In this document: piece by piece, positions 31,352-44,961 of the stretch
Layout: every line of letters begins with the position of its first letter
Numbering within the stretch: the first letter of the stretch is position 1
From: Ancylostoma caninum
Taxonomy: Eukaryota > Nematoda > Chromadorea > Rhabditida > Ancylostomatidae
Length of the DNA: 64,000 bases
NCBI GenBank assembly: GCA_037903475.1
Contig: JBAJFG010000008.1
Location: forward strand, 1-64,000
Direction: 5' to 3'
Translations under genes and position numbers: made by a program
Notes under the pieces: generated by a model
What the model was told of the DNA's origin: nothing
What the model saw: the letters and a program-made list of their open reading frames with translations, nothing else
The model's database searches: none

Positions 31352-34300
31352 ATGAGCGCTTCACGATTGCCGTCTACCAACTCTGCTCCAGCACCCAATG
31401 GGCTGCATTTCCCAGTAAGGTTAGTTCAACGACGAATTTCTACGAAATACGCAACACATTCAAAGGAGCATCTTGAGCAGCTGACGTTTTTGTGGAAAAA
31501 ATATCAAAGCGCTTTCAAAATATATCGCTATGTTGAACAATATCGAGGCAGCGGATAAATATTTTGCCTGGGATGGGCAACAAAGCGCGAATGCCAACGC
31601 TGGCATAGGCCGGCCACGATCATACAGGTATGGTTATGCCCGAACCTATTACCAGGGCCCAGACCTTTTTCTGCTCTTTAGCTAATGCGAGCCAAAAAAA
31701 CATCTCGGTAGCATATTCCATAAGTTGCTTATAATACCCTTCTTTCGAATCCAATAGCAACAGCTGCCATGTTTCATCACATCAAACCTAAGCATTTCTG
31801 AATTAATTGTACTGACCTAACATGTTCAAATAATATTATAGTATGATGGACTAGTCTTAAGAATTGTTATACCGTTCCATTGTAGGCCTGAATAGGTGAA
31901 CTTGCAGCGGAATGTTGCCCCAAAAGAAGCTGACAACGGCACCATAGTGGCTTTGTGAAATCTTTGCAAGTGCTGCTGGGAAACTTCTCCCCCCTCCCCC
32001 CCCTTTCCTCGTAGTCCGTACAATATGAAAAAATCCAGAGAAATCTTCACAAAATATGCACTCCACACAGTGAATTATTGATAAGGTCGTGTTGTTGAGA
32101 TCTAAACAAGACCCTAACGTCGAAAGCTTCCGAATAAAGCAATTGGTGAGATTTCATTGTGAAAGCACATCTAAGCTTCAATTCCATGAATTATCACATC
32201 TTATGAACTTCATTGCATCGCTACTTCAAACTTTTTTATCCACCCGTGAACCAGCAACAATGTCTTCCAAGTATGATGATTCATCAGGGAAGAAATTTCC
32301 TCTAACAAATCCATCAAAAAACAAAACTTCTTCCAGCATTAAGAATCACTTTTAAAATGCCGCCAACTAATAGAAACTATTATGTGGAACTATCATTTAT
32401 TCACCGCTCGAATACCTTGTCCTCTTCGCACATTCTCTTATTTCATTTCTTTTAGTTGTTTAGAATTCTTTGGTGGTATCCTTGACTTGCATTATCGAAT
32501 TATGTACCTCATCATTCACTTATATTTTAGTTTTTTTTTCTTTTCACTTTTATTGAATTACGAAGATCACTTTGAGAGAGAGCTTAGATCAGATAAATGA
32601 TTGAATGAATGAAGCTTCTAGAACTCATTCCTAACGGCATACTCATTCTCTTTCTAGGTCCTCTTCAATTTCTAGAGATGTATTTTCAAGCAAAGACTCG
32701 TCTTGAACATTTACATCATGGCTGTAATGAAATATTTGATGCTCTTCCGTAAAACTCTTAATAAAAATTGTCTTTCATTAACCTGGTGAGCACATCGTCC
32801 ACCTCCAGTCCATTACGTAAAGGAGAACGGCGTTTTTCTCATTCTCTCTCATCACATTGGAGAAAATGTCAGGAACTGCTCAAAAACGTTCTCCCATGGC
32901 AGTTTTCCTACTTCTCTTCAAAGCTTCGAAAGGCTAACAATTCCATGGAGAAATTGAGATGCTGAGAAATCCAAATAGGAGGAAAAACCACATCAAAACA
33001 CCATAGAATGGAAAACCAGCACAAAAATGTTGTCTAAATAAGATTCTAACGAGGTTCTGTGTCCAAACAAGGTTCTACCGAGGTTCTGCTGCATCCACTA
33101 CGACCATTACCTTCTCATGTCCTATAGAAACTCTAGTTCGCAACAAAATGCCCTGTTATTTATTTTTCACTACGAGTATAGTACATGTACCATCTAAAAC
33201 ATCACGTCCTTGGTTTGAAGTTCTAATCATTAGGATTGACCGTCTATCGCTACTCTCTGAACAAGAAAAAACAGAAACTCTCATGGCCCCTAAAAACGGA
33301 CTGATTGTAAGATTAAATGTGAAATCTTGCCACTCTAGCCTAAATGTTCGCAAAGACCACACCCTATCCGATCCAGGATCGCCTGGCTGAGCTCATTCCT
33401 ACGGTCGTTATATAAGAATTTCCAGTGAAACAATTTCTAGTTTAGCGATTCGCTAAATGAATGAGCGTAAATAAATTCTCACCATATGCACTTGTTGTCA
33501 CGGTACAACTCCTGGAACTGAGAAAAACCAAGAATTGGGGCTGTTAGTTAGCCCCTAGCTACTACTAGTGTAATAGTAAGACTAATTTTTCTTCAGAGAA
33601 GAAGGCAATGAAAACGAGAAACCGCCGTACAGTTATGTGGCTCTCATCGCAATGGCCATCGAAGCTTCACCAGAGAAACGTCTCACTCTCAGTCAAATTT
33701 ACAAGGTCTGTTTTTTTCTTGCCCTTTAGGAACTCAAATAACATTCCCAGCCCTGCCTTTTGTTTTCATCCATGGAATTTGCCAGCATTCAGAGCCAAGC
33801 CTCAAATACTGAACTTCTTCTTTTCTGAATTTCCCACTGTTGTACAGCGTATTTTCGCTCAGTATCAGCATCTTTATCAAAGCTTTTCCTGTGGTTCAAC
33901 TTGGCGCGTCGCCTTCGATGTAAAGCACTTTCCTGGCGATGCAATCAAAACGACAGTACGCCGTCATCAGCGGCGATGTGCGGCATTCGCCGCCGTCTCG
34001 CTATCGTACCTCCTCATCAAAACATCGCCCGCGCACCTCGGCACACTCACTCGATTGGCTTGTCCTTTGTCTTCCCCGTATTTCAAAATTTCTCATACAT
34101 AGAAAAGCCATTGTCTTAGTCATAACCCCTTCTCAGGAGCCTTGATATTTCAAATTGTTGTCCTCAACTTGGCAGACAGTATTTTACACTAAAATGCAAT
34201 ACATAATCAATAGGCTCTCTTTACAATTTTTTTTTCAGTTCATAGATGCTAAATTCCCCTACTACCGATCAGCTGATCCCAAACGTCGCCAAGGATGGCA

Positions 34301-37300
34301 GAACAGCATACGCCACAATCTTTCTCTAAATGACTGCTTTTTGAAACGGGTAGGTACTGCAGCTTGCATACTACAAAGCATGTTCTTCCTTTTAGCTCAG
34401 TTGCCCAAGAGACCGCGTCACGCTGAAAATTCGAGCCGCTTCCCTAATTACTGCTGTGCTAAGTCTTCTAATGGCCGTCCAAAAATGTTTTCATGTCTTC
34501 CTAGATTCACTTCTCACTTCCCGATGCGTCCAGGTCCCAGAAAACCAAGAAAAGAAAGAGACATCTCATTGGTTTTGTTAACAATTCCCATTCTTGAGTC
34601 CTTTTCATCAATTTCCCGTACTTCTAAAGCGATCTGTCCTGGAAAATATCTGTGGTTCTGAGCTAAAACTCCTGTACATCGTTAATGCACAGCAATTTTC
34701 GTAGTTTTCTAAGGTATCCAATGAGCACACTCTTCTCATATGTGTTCAAAATTACTAGTCAAAGTCGGTAAACTGTTCTAATGAAGAAATTCAATGGGTT
34801 TTTGCGACCAGTTTCTTACATTTTCATCAATCCCTTCTGTTACTTCGGTAGCTTTTCCCGCACTACTGGCAGCTATAACAAACTAATGATGGGTCCTAAA
34901 TCATTCTCAGATGTGTAGAGACTCCTTTCCATATGAATTTTACAACAAAATACCAACGAACACTAACGCAATCGCACACCTTTGCTACAGAAATTCATAG
35001 TGCAAACCAGAACAGAGGTGTTACCAGTGTTGATCATTCCGAGAAATTACGAATTCCTCAGGTATGCAGATGTAGCAGACATAATCAGAACGAAATCTCT
35101 GTCTAACAAAGCAATGTCTAACAAAGCAACCCAATGTAACTGATAGTTCTATTCATGTAACTTTTTTTGTTTATGCTGGTGAAAAAAAATAGCCAAACCG
35201 TGTTTCGTAAAGTTTTTGACCATGTAATGTGAAAAACTGCCATGGAATGGAAGAACTAATGAGCATTTATGAGACGAAGATGGAATGAACCTTAAAGAAT
35301 CCACTACCGACTTATTGCTTTTCGACACCTCCCACAAACGACAACTCTTTCATTTTGTGCTAATTGTCATAAAAGAACGAACGTCAATCTCGTGGTTTCA
35401 AGGACCAGCACCTACACGGTTACAATTAACTCGCTGAGGAAAGTAGGGAAAAATCAGAAGTGAGAAGCTAAGAATTTCATCTGTACGCTGCCTTTGAAGA
35501 CGATGACCACACTTTCTTAGTGTCTTCAAAATTTTTATATAGGTGGGATGGTAAGGAAACGCTGATTACAATGACGCAAGCGATTTCCTGGGGGGGGGGG
35601 GGGAGGGGGTCGAAAACCTTTTTTTTTTTTTGAGCCACCGTAATTCCAACTATGTTAACAGTTCAAACAAAAAAGTGAATACACACACAGCCCGCAAGCA
35701 ACCCTTCTGAATGAAAGCGGAAATTGAGAGAACTGTCTCTCTCAGCGCATAAATATCTTGAGTATTCTGGAAAGTCGTAAAAAGGGGTGCCAAGTATTAT
35801 TTTGAAGCTCATTTCAAATTCTCATGAATCACTCAACAGGCCCGTGATGGTATGAGCCACGCCAACGATCGCAAAGGGAACTACTGGACATTGGCCGCCG
35901 ATTGTACACCGATGTTCGACAACGGAAATTATAAAAGGAGGTGGGTATAGCCCTCAGACTATCACCAATTCACATTGGCTGCATGCTTCCGTCCATACTA
36001 GTCGTGCAATCAGCACAAATTTTAAAAAAAAATCCCGCGCATGCCATCATATAACCCATATAACCCTCCTGATCACATAGTCTGTTGGAAATGACAAACG
36101 TAAACGTCTAATTTACGTATTTCTGCCTAGATAGGTACACCCTTCGAAATATGTCTAAATCCGCCTCTAAACGAACACAGTGACTCGGTGTGAAATGGCC
36201 GTGATCGATGATAGGTGGCGCCTTTCGACCAACTTTCTTTATGTTATTTCAGGCGAATCAAGCGTACACCTCCATATGCAGCTCGTTTCTCTTCAGTAGT
36301 TGAGAACAACCAGCTCTCTTATCTCAGACAATGGCAACTTTCACGCATGCACGGTGCCGCTGCGCTGGATCCCATGCATACTATGATGCTTATGGGAGGG
36401 GTGAGCTACTGTGTTCCAATGAATAAGGTGACTTGGTCCGAAAAAATTTAAATATGTATTCAGAGCCTTCCCTATCAGATGTCCACAGAACTCTCAGCAG
36501 TTGGCATGCCATCATTCGACCAGCCCGGCTCATCACTGGCTGCACAACCTCTCCCTTCATATAACAGTGCATTCTTCCCAGCAAGTACGAGCGGAATACT
36601 GACACAGGCATGTTGATTACCGATCATATGACCGATCAGAATCAGATTGAGAGCTATTCCCTGACTGGTCTGACATTAGGAAAGTTGTTCCGCCCACACC
36701 AAAAATTGCCGGCGGAGTTTTAAATCTTGGAATAGGTTAGACATGTCAGCGACATAGGAGAAGAGGGTTAATTATGCGATTCCTTCTGTTAAATTATGGA
36801 ATTCATACCATAAAAAAGGAACGATTCTGTCAGAAAATTGTGAATCTTGGGGACAATGGGACGGCCAAGTAGTAGTACTTCTCTTACACTTTTCCAAAAC
36901 CAATTATACACAGAGCGCGCCAAAATTACTGCACGTTCGTTTTTCAGTCTCAAAAAGGGATGATCAAATGAATTCGCCAACCATTTCACAAACATGTTTG
37001 CCTCAGCCATTTTTGGCGTGAAAGCAGTTTGTTTCCCAAATGACGTATATCTGTCTGTACGGACTCGAAGAAGCCTACTGATCATATATTCTGTTGCACG
37101 CATGTTTTATCTCATGAGATTTTCTCTATTCTTTCTCTCTTTCTTTCTCTCTCTTTTTCATGACAATTTTCGACGTCTAGTATCGTCTAACTGGTAGGAT
37201 AGATCCACCTCCTAACATATTTTAATAGGAACGGGTGAGAATACAAATGGAATTAGTAACAGAGACAGCTTCTATGAGCTATAAATTGCGAAAACAACGC

Positions 37301-38262
37301 GTCAGAATGCATTTCAACTAATTTCGCCCCGTACGCTGGCACTCAGTCAGTTTGCGAGAACCAAGATTCGATTTGATGACGGGATTAAGGAGCATTAAAG
37401 ATTTCAAACCATTCAACAGTTTTGCTTTCACTACTGATTTACACTCTTTAAGTCGCGGATCGGCATATCACATATAGCGCCTCTTCAGGCCGCGATGGTC
37501 ATTTGATGGTTCAATTCATGGCACATTTTCGGTAGTAGAGATTTGGCGCTAAGCTATCAAACATAAAAAACCGGACGCGTCAAAGACCCATGCCAGGAAA
37601 ACTTGTAAAGAGTGAGACAGTTACCAACCGCATGTGAGGAGCGACTTCATCACAGAGTTTCCTTGAGTCCGTGCAGACCCAAAAAGAGACAAGTTGGAGA
37701 AATAACTTATGCTCACGGTAGAAATGGCTCAAGCAAACATACCCACAGGAAAGGTCATGAATTCGCCTAACCGTCCCAGTTTGGGAGCAAAAAAAATGTA
37801 CGCGCAGGTAATTATGGTAGATATATTAGAATTTGTTTCCAACGTTACTAATACGTTGTTTTCAGGACACAAAATCAGCGATCGATATCAAGCAGTCACT
37901 CAACAACAGCGAGCCAGAAATTCCCCCTCCTGAGCAACAATATATGACTAATACAAATAAAAGTTTGGATACGGTGGGTCCCGCGCAATACCAATCCGTG
38001 CTGGGCACCTTACCTTCTAGCTTTTTCTCTTTTTTTGCCTCCGGCTCGTCCTTTTTATCTACTTTTTTCATTCTTTCCTATACACCTGAGAATCCAAGAA
38101 CCTCTTCGCCCATTCCAGACCCTGTACGCAAATGCTGGTCCATCCACAATGGCAGCCTTAATGCCCGGTTATGGCAGCACCGCTCCATGGTCTCTTCCGA
38201 CAATAAATTCGTTTTCGGATCAGGACACTACCTCCCTCTACACATATAACGGTGCTGTGTGA
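31352..38262 (+). CDS. Forkhead (Fox) transcription factor
   Basis: Proposed exons: 31352-31419, 33597-33705, 34239-34349, 35840-35940, 36253-36400, 36464-36584, 37749-37807, 37866-37973, 38119-38262. The phases agree and the sum is 322 aa. The forkhead domain starts [20 protein letters not shown] (exon 2). It continues through [10 protein letters not shown] and [17 protein letters not shown] (exon 3), [16 protein letters not shown] (exon 4) and NGNYKRR-RIKR (exons 4-5). It binds DNA through the helix after QGWQNS. The wing (KGNYWTL...NGNYKRRR) resembles FoxL2-type proteins, and a FKH-6-like identity is possible but unproven. The domain exons are near certain. Exon 1 rests on phase and a good donor (AAG|GTTAGT). 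The junction between exons 6 and 7 is doubtful, because exon 6 could also end at a GC donor (36608) or at a TGA (36614). Confidence 0.85.
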
Positions 38263-38529
38263 TTTTTTATGAACCTCTAATGGAGTGAGGAAATATCAAA
38301 AAGTAGCTGCGTGCTGCTGTGATCCGCACAAGAGCAAGTGGAGCAATAAGTTGTTTGTTGTTACTTTTCACTGTAAGCCTTTTCCTATGCCTTGCTATTG
38401 ATTTGCAGAACCAGAACAAGCCGAAGATAATTTGTGATTATACAGCGTGCCTCTATGAATTTACCATTGTGCGATTTTTTTTGTTTAAATCGTTGGCCCC
38501 CGAATGATCAAATGCATAATTGAACTTAC
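38263..38529. other. 3' junction of two convergent genes
   Basis: About 270 bp between the forkhead stop codon and the last exon I can place in the minus-strand coiled-coil gene. It should hold the forkhead 3' untranslated region and may hold the last exon of the opposite gene: a minus-strand open stretch at about 38388-38450 is a weak candidate. No canonical polyadenylation signal is clear. Confidence 0.4.
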
Positions 38530-41500
38530 ACCAACGTATTTCTTCATCATATCTTCACAACTAGAAAGCGATTTCTGAAAAAAGGTGATCGAAAGGCAGT
38601 TGAAAAGCAAATTAAATTATAGCTTGCAAAATGTTTCAAATTCAGAGACGTACCCTTAATCGAAGCATCTCCTTGCTACAGCTTTGCATAGCTTCTTCCT
38701 TCCGCAATACAACTTCCTAAACTATTAATCTCACAAGTGGAATTAACGCACAGCCACGAGTTTTCTTATGAACGAGACAATGCCTAGATAAACAAGTGTG
38801 CTCACTAGTTCTGCTCATTTGCCTATGTTATGCTAGAAGCTAAAAACAAGCGGATTCAGCGCAAGTGATCGAAAATTTCCTTCTGAATGCTCCTCCTAAC
38901 TTTATTTTGACTGAATTACAGCATAATGATGAACGCCTGGTCAAACGGATTCAAGAGAAAAGGTATGCATGGAAATCGAATATTCCACTTTGACTAAATT
39001 GCAAGATTAAGATCCAAATATCACTGAAAATCAATTTTGCTACTCTTTTGAGCAATATCTCGTCCTATCGAGTAAGATGTATATGTAACATCTCCTACCA
39101 CTTCTTCAAGCTTTCTCCTTACTACTATTGTACTGTGCAGAAAAAAAAAAACTAATCACAAGACATATGTTACCACAGTGTCAGAACGAACAACCTTTAA
39201 CAGTCAATCACAGTCCTGCTGTCAATAGGTATCACAAAGAAAACGTAAATGATGTAAGAATAAGTCATAAGAATGTTGAACAAACTCACATTTAAACTTG
39301 CGTTTACCGCTTTCAAGGTAGCGATTTCAGCTGGAAAGGATTCATTAAATCTGTGGGAAATGAGTAGGTCAGAGTGGATTTGAGTGGCTTATCATCCACA
39401 TACTATAGAACAACAGCAAGTCGAACCGCAGTTTATAAACAGTAGAGCACTTCTACTCAGCTCAATTCGTTCTATCACCCACATCCACCATAAATAATTT
39501 ACAACTAACCCTGAAGTTTCGCTAAGTCTGCAGTTGACGGCCGGGCAATTTGACCATCTCTGCTGTTCTGGCAGTCAGAAAGTTGAGCCTAAAGCAGAGG
39601 ACCCCATCCAAGACAAGGATAAAGTTCAAATTAAGAGCTCTTTAACAAATTTTTGCTGTTGCTAATAAGAAAAAAGCGGCAGGAGGACTACATGCAGTCC
39701 CTGTTGAGTGTAAACTTTCACTAAATTGGTAATACTCACCGCTACTAAGGTTAGGTTTTCCTCGCAGGACCGCCACATGACTTCTGCTGCTGTAATAGTT
39801 CCCTATTTGGAAATGATGGAATGATGGGAATCCTCCAAGACAAAAAAAAAACGAAAGCACAAATAACAAGATTTAAAACATTCATTGATATGGGAAAAAA
39901 GAGCTAAGAACTTAGGTGCAAACAATAGATGTACCTTTCATCTTTCCTTGTGAAGCTACCCGCTTTGAATTGAACATCTTTTCCATCTTGCTCTTATGCT
40001 CAAACACAACTGAAAGCCATTTTATAGCATCCCTTGCATAGAAGCGAATCTCCAAACAATCCTATCGTTTCGCTGTCAAAAATATTCGGAACACAGCAAA
40101 AAACGCATCACAGTGATTGGCAGGCACGTCGCTTGTGAGAACCAAGCAAAGCGCTGTGGAAGACAACTCATACTCACAAAAACAAAGAAATCGGGAGGAA
40201 CTCACCGCGAAGTTTCGCTACCAAGCTTTCAGCATAGTTTTGACATGAAGTCAGATCGCTTCCTGCAATACTCGCGGATCATGCTCCCATATGAGAAAAA
40301 CAATAATGAAAGGGTGATGCGAGTTTGGAAATTATTAAATTATCATATAGTCTGTCTCGAAAGGAACAAGGGTTAGAAAATTGCTCATACTGTCAGGCTT
40401 ACTCGTCTGCCTATCTGAATACCATCGATATTTTCGCGCCCTTCTCTTCTCTAGCATCTCTGCAACTAGGTCATGCATGGCTGTTGTCACATTATTTACT
40501 AAAGAAGATGCAATCGCTTTCCACACCCCTCCTAAATGTAGTAATCTAGAAGCTAATGATAAGCATAGGGTGTGGCTCAAACAGAATCCGTTATCACAGC
40601 CAGTTAAGCAAATTAAACAAGCCGATCTTCCAAACCAGTTTTCACTGTTTGGAACAGGATTCTTTACAAAGTGCTCATCACTGCAATTTTGTCACACACT
40701 TTCTTCAGAAATTAAACTGGTGGAAAATAACCTAACCAACAAATTCTGTGTTCGCAAATGCGATTTTTAGCTTCCAGAGCAAATGCAAACATGAAAATTG
40801 CTAAACTATACTCACTGAGATTATTATAAAGCAGTAAAAGGAGCTTGTTTTCGAAGGCATGGACTCCATTTGATATTCTCACTAAGATAATACTAGCAGT
40901 AGTCATCCAAATACCAGCAGTATTCACTCAAAATTAAGGATTCCAGTGATTTACTTTGAGTAGAATACCCTCCAATGAAAATCGGATTGACCAAAGAAAA
41001 CTTTAGAACCTTCCAATAAAAACCCCTCCCATAGGAAGCAGCCAGCATTCTCCCACGTTTTTAGTCGCCGAACGTGTAAGATGGTAATCTCTCAGCTGCT
41101 AGCTGGAAAATTGTGGAGCCATGAATGATTCACTCACTGCGATGGAATGAATGAAAAATAAACCATAAAAACAAATGCTTTCGTTGTGGATTCAAATGTT
41201 TTTGTTAACGCTTTTTAAATTCACATGGTAATCGTTGACAAATGGGTTGACACAACTAACTCTTTTAGAAGAATGAATTTTGTAACCATGGAAATAAAAT
41301 TTAGAAAAAAAAACCGAAGAAATCGTCATAGCAACAAATGTGTACATAACAGAAGAGAAGCTATAAACGGAAAAAGTACTCACCAGCCTTTTCAATAATC
41401 AAAAGGAGATCATTGTTATGTCGCCAATGTGAATAAACAATATATACAAGCAGTACAGCAATTACAAAACGATATTTCAAACCGGAGCTCACAACCGCAC

Positions 41501-41553
41501 CATAGACGAGGGGCATATCGAACAGAAGCTTGAGGTACGCCGAATGCGACGCC
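38530..41553 (-). CDS. Coiled-coil protein, possibly F-BAR-like (partial)
   Basis: A chain of small minus-strand exons, all with GT/AG borders and matching phases: 41384-41553, 40816-40881, 40403-40531, 40206-40262, 39935-40009, 39740-39789, 39510-39567, 39290-39330, 38654-38716, 38530-38574. From 40881 down they encode about 190 residues of mostly helical, charged heptad-like sequence (GVWKAIASSLVNNVTTAMHD, AEVMWRSCEENLTLVA, AEIATLKAVNASL). The pattern with a W near the start and a YxxxC-like motif recalls F-BAR domains, which bend membranes, but I cannot confirm this. The exon at 41384 encodes a hydrophobic segment (YRFVIAVLLVYIVYSHW) and may belong to a different gene. The start and end of the protein were not found. 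It is transcribed towards the forkhead gene. Confidence 0.65.
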
Positions 41554-41715
41554 CTAAAACGACATTCAAAAGCAATTCATTCACTTGCTAATGGATTTGT
41601 CATATGAATAAATAACGAAAATGAAAAGACGAGACAGAAGTGTCGACACTGTGCAGTAGTTTATATTATCTAAAACATACGAAGCAACTAGAAAGCCTGA
41701 ATTTATACAGATCCC

Positions 41716-41880
41716 CACCCGTGGACTCGTCTCCTGACATTTACCGAAGAAAGGGGACCCATATTCCATCGATGGACCCGTATCCTGCCGTTTTCCCACT
41801 ATTGGGCTACGGAGGACTCTTTCTCGATCGGTGGATACCTATCATGATGTTTTCTGGACTACGGGGCCCCGGCTCATGTG
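41716..41880. repeat. Degenerate tandem repeat, about 55-bp unit x3
   Basis: Three successive units share a GTGGAYxCGTxTCCTGxC-like start and a CTACGGxGGACxC-like end. They are diverged from one another. The repeat is visible by eye, but the exact unit length needs a dot plot. Confidence 0.45.
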
Positions 41881-42902
41881 TCCGTCATCATTGCAGCCGC
41901 ACTCTTTGCAAATCTTGAAAGTGATGGAACAAAGTTAAAATATATTTAAAAAGTTTGATCAACTGCAGGACTGGTTTCAGAAAATATGATGACGCGTTCT
42001 TCATCCTGTGTATTTGATTGCACTTCTTGAAAACAGATGGATCCTCAAGCTGCATTATCCCAAAGGGACCTGAAAGAGAGGTGCGCAAGGAGCATATCCC
42101 AAATGAGGACACCGAGTGAATCCTTCGCAACTTCCTCCACGGCATGCACATTCCCTTTCGAAGTGGTTATCACCCACTGTTCCAAAGTTGAATGAAATCA
42201 ACAACAAAGCTCAAGCAGAGGGGCGACGTTGCTCCGTACATTGCTGCTATGCATCGTCAAATCGTTGTAAACACTGTCTCGCCTGGAGGGCTCGAGACCG
42301 CTAGCTGCTGGTCCCGCCGCGAAATCCCGAATGCACCCGATTTCCACTACGTCTATGTACCTATGACGAAACATCGGCCGAATGCCCCATCAGCTTCGCA
42401 TCCTCGCGAGGCACAGTCTATAACTGAGTCTCACGGCGAGCGCATGCGATCACGTGCTAGTCCCCTACGTCTGCGCTCTAGAACATTTTGTTGCACTACC
42501 ATGATTTATATAAGAGGATATATAAGAGGATCACAGAAGCGCTTATTTTAATCACCGAACACAGTCGATGGTGTTACCTCTGTGTACAACTAATCTAGTA
42601 CAAAGTATATTGCCAAAGGTTCCTTTTCAAATGACATTGAAGGAAAGGAAAAGCCAGACCATTTACGTATTTCCGCAGCAACGCACAATATTGGCGTTAA
42701 ATTGTTCGCTGCTATCGTCTCACAAAAAAAAATTTGCTCACTGGAGTCTCACATGCTTCTGAAGATGAGGGTGCTACGCTGGTACAATAGAGCATTTCTA
42801 TTCTAGAGTTTTGTAAGAAAAAAAGAGATGCTATATCAGCGAACAAACAAGTAATGTTCCTCTATCGACTTTACAAATTGCAACTGAGCCAGAGTGAACG
42901 TA

Positions 42903-43112
42903 TAGTCCGTTCCAAAAACGACGACAGTTGGGTATTTGTGCCAATGACATGCATTTCTCGCTTATAGTCTGTTTCACCTGGGAACGTAGCTGGGAAGATT
43001 TTAGGAGAAAGAGAGAACGCGAGAAATAGTGCTGTGTTTGAAGAGGCAGCCGAGAAATGCAGATCATAGGCACAAATACTCAACTATCGTCGTTTTTGAA
43101 ACGGACTACACC
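42903..43112. mobile_element. Foldback MITE (AGTCCGTTCCAAAAACGACG)
   Basis: About 40 bp at 42907-42946 (AGTCCGTTCCAAAAACGACG... to GTATTTGTGCC) are complemented at 43069-43109 (GGCACAAATACTCAAC... to GGACT), with few mismatches. There is no coding capacity. A diverged relative is seen at about 49195-49360. Confidence 0.7.
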
Positions 43113-44894
43113 TCTCCGAATATGGCACTATTTCCCGCGTTCTTTTCTTCACTGATATCTTCAAAACTGTGCTTCCCAGTGAAACACACTATACCACAAA
43201 CGCATGTTTGGTTTTCAAAATATTTTACGACAGTTGCAACAATTCTGACGCAGGTTATAGTTCCAGACCTATTGTGTAAATAGTCATTAGCAATGTATTC
43301 CCTGAGAAGAAAATGTATCCCAAGAAAAATTAGACAACTTCATGTTTTGTTATCACATCAGGTCCGTCATTTTCTTGTTGGAAATCCAAGTAATTTTGAA
43401 ACAGCCTAATTCCAAAGCATTTCATCATGTATAGGGAGCTTCGCGGGTTTCGGTGATGATGAGACGAAACGGTACGGTTCATGTTTTTGTGACTGGGCCG
43501 TTCAAAAGGAGGACTAATCACAAGAACACGACCCGACTCGTTTTCGTTTTTTTTTCTCATTTTCAAAACTGCACAACCCTCGAATGAATTTCAACAGTCG
43601 TGCGCTGTTTTCACGCGCCTCACCATCTTTTGGACAGGTTGGAAAAGAAGGCAGGCAGATGGGACAAGAATGAGAGAGAACGGTGGTATCACTGAAATGC
43701 GCTGAAGAACAGACAGTCGAAGTTTCACGTGCAGTGTCCTCTCCCGACCATTAAAATCTGCTGTATAAATTTTGTTAGTCTATAGGACTCGGGAACTACA
43801 TATACCAAAAAGTCAGATAAAGTAAACAATCGGAACGAAACAGGAAATCGTTAAGAAAATGAACATTTAGGATGACATGCAGCAGAGATATCTGGAAACA
43901 AGGAGAGGAATCGTCCATTTCGATAGCATATGACGAAGGAAAGTTGCTGCAAATGTTTTGCGAACAATTGTAGATGGTTTTCTGGTTTCCTATGCTCCTG
44001 ATACTGGAGCAACAGTGCTTACGCATGTCACTCACATCCACAAAGCACGTAATGCTCGCCGTAATAGAAGTGAAAAAAAAATGCTACGAAGCAACTGTTA
44101 GTTCATTCTTGACAATGAGAGAGAGGCACTAGTAATCAGTCAAGAAGACACTTCTCAAAGGACTCGAACGAAAACAGTTTTTCGGCAGCTAAAGGGAACG
44201 CCAATAAATCCCCAGGAGTGAAACGAAGCATTCCGAACCACAGAGCACTGCATTCATAGTTAATAGTGTCTTTGTTGTTCAATGCCGACAGATGAAAGCA
44301 TGCGCACATAACAAAGCATAGTACTAGAAACTACGCCCACAGACGCGGTGTGCTAAATATTTTCGACATTACTACGTGGTAATATGAGCTTGTTGCTTGC
44401 CAGCGATAATTTTAAGAGGATAGTGAAGGCGTAACCTACAAGAACAGGGCTTGATAACAACGACGTATGACGTTCGAACAGATTTTACAATTTTTTTGAC
44501 AGGATAACGGAACCATAACACGTTTTCTCCACGAGAGACTGACCGTGACAAACAACAATGAAACCTCAGTATCGTATAGAAACCAGAGTGCGTGCGAATT
44601 TACCAAGAGGGAATGTTTGACGGTGCATGGGCAAGGTCTTAGAACTGCTATTAATGGCTATTATTTGTCAAGTATTAAAGATATCTGACGCATATGTACA
44701 TCCTCACAGATGGTGCGAGTCCCAGTGTAATACTTGTGTTTCTGAACGTCTACTGCCAAGCGTATTTCAACTGCTAACTATCTGTTTTTGTAAAAGCACC
44801 ACCAGTGCCCAGTTTTCAATGAGGTGTTTGAAGTTTATGGTCGTGGTCACTCTAATTCAACTTTGATTCCTTCCCTGGGAGCGCTGCAGGGCGT

Positions 44895-44961
44895 GGTTTC
44901 GCTACACTGACACTGTGTGCATCTAGTGTGTCCGCATCTCCAGTGTCACAGTAACGAAACC
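44895..44961. repeat. Short inverted repeat
   Basis: GGTTTCGCTACACTGACACTG at the left is complemented by CAGTGTCACAGTAACGAAACC at the right, with a loop of about 25 bases. It is probably a MITE fragment. Confidence 0.5.

Larger units (their letters stand above)
41554..44890. other. Repeat-rich DNA, no gene recognised
   Basis: Contains a degenerate tandem repeat (about 41716-41880), a foldback element (42903-43112) and open frames without recognisable content (41888-42151 minus, 42192-42551 plus). Upstream exons of the minus-strand coiled-coil gene may lie here but I could not place them. Confidence 0.4.

Noticed and set aside
35590..35631. G and T homopolymer runs
   Set aside because: Simple low-complexity sequence in a forkhead intron with no structure beyond the runs.
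37862..38071. Minus-strand lysine-rich ORF ending at a donor-like site in the last forkhead intron
   Set aside because: Low-complexity Lys/Glu sequence from a T-rich intron. No acceptor or second exon fits.
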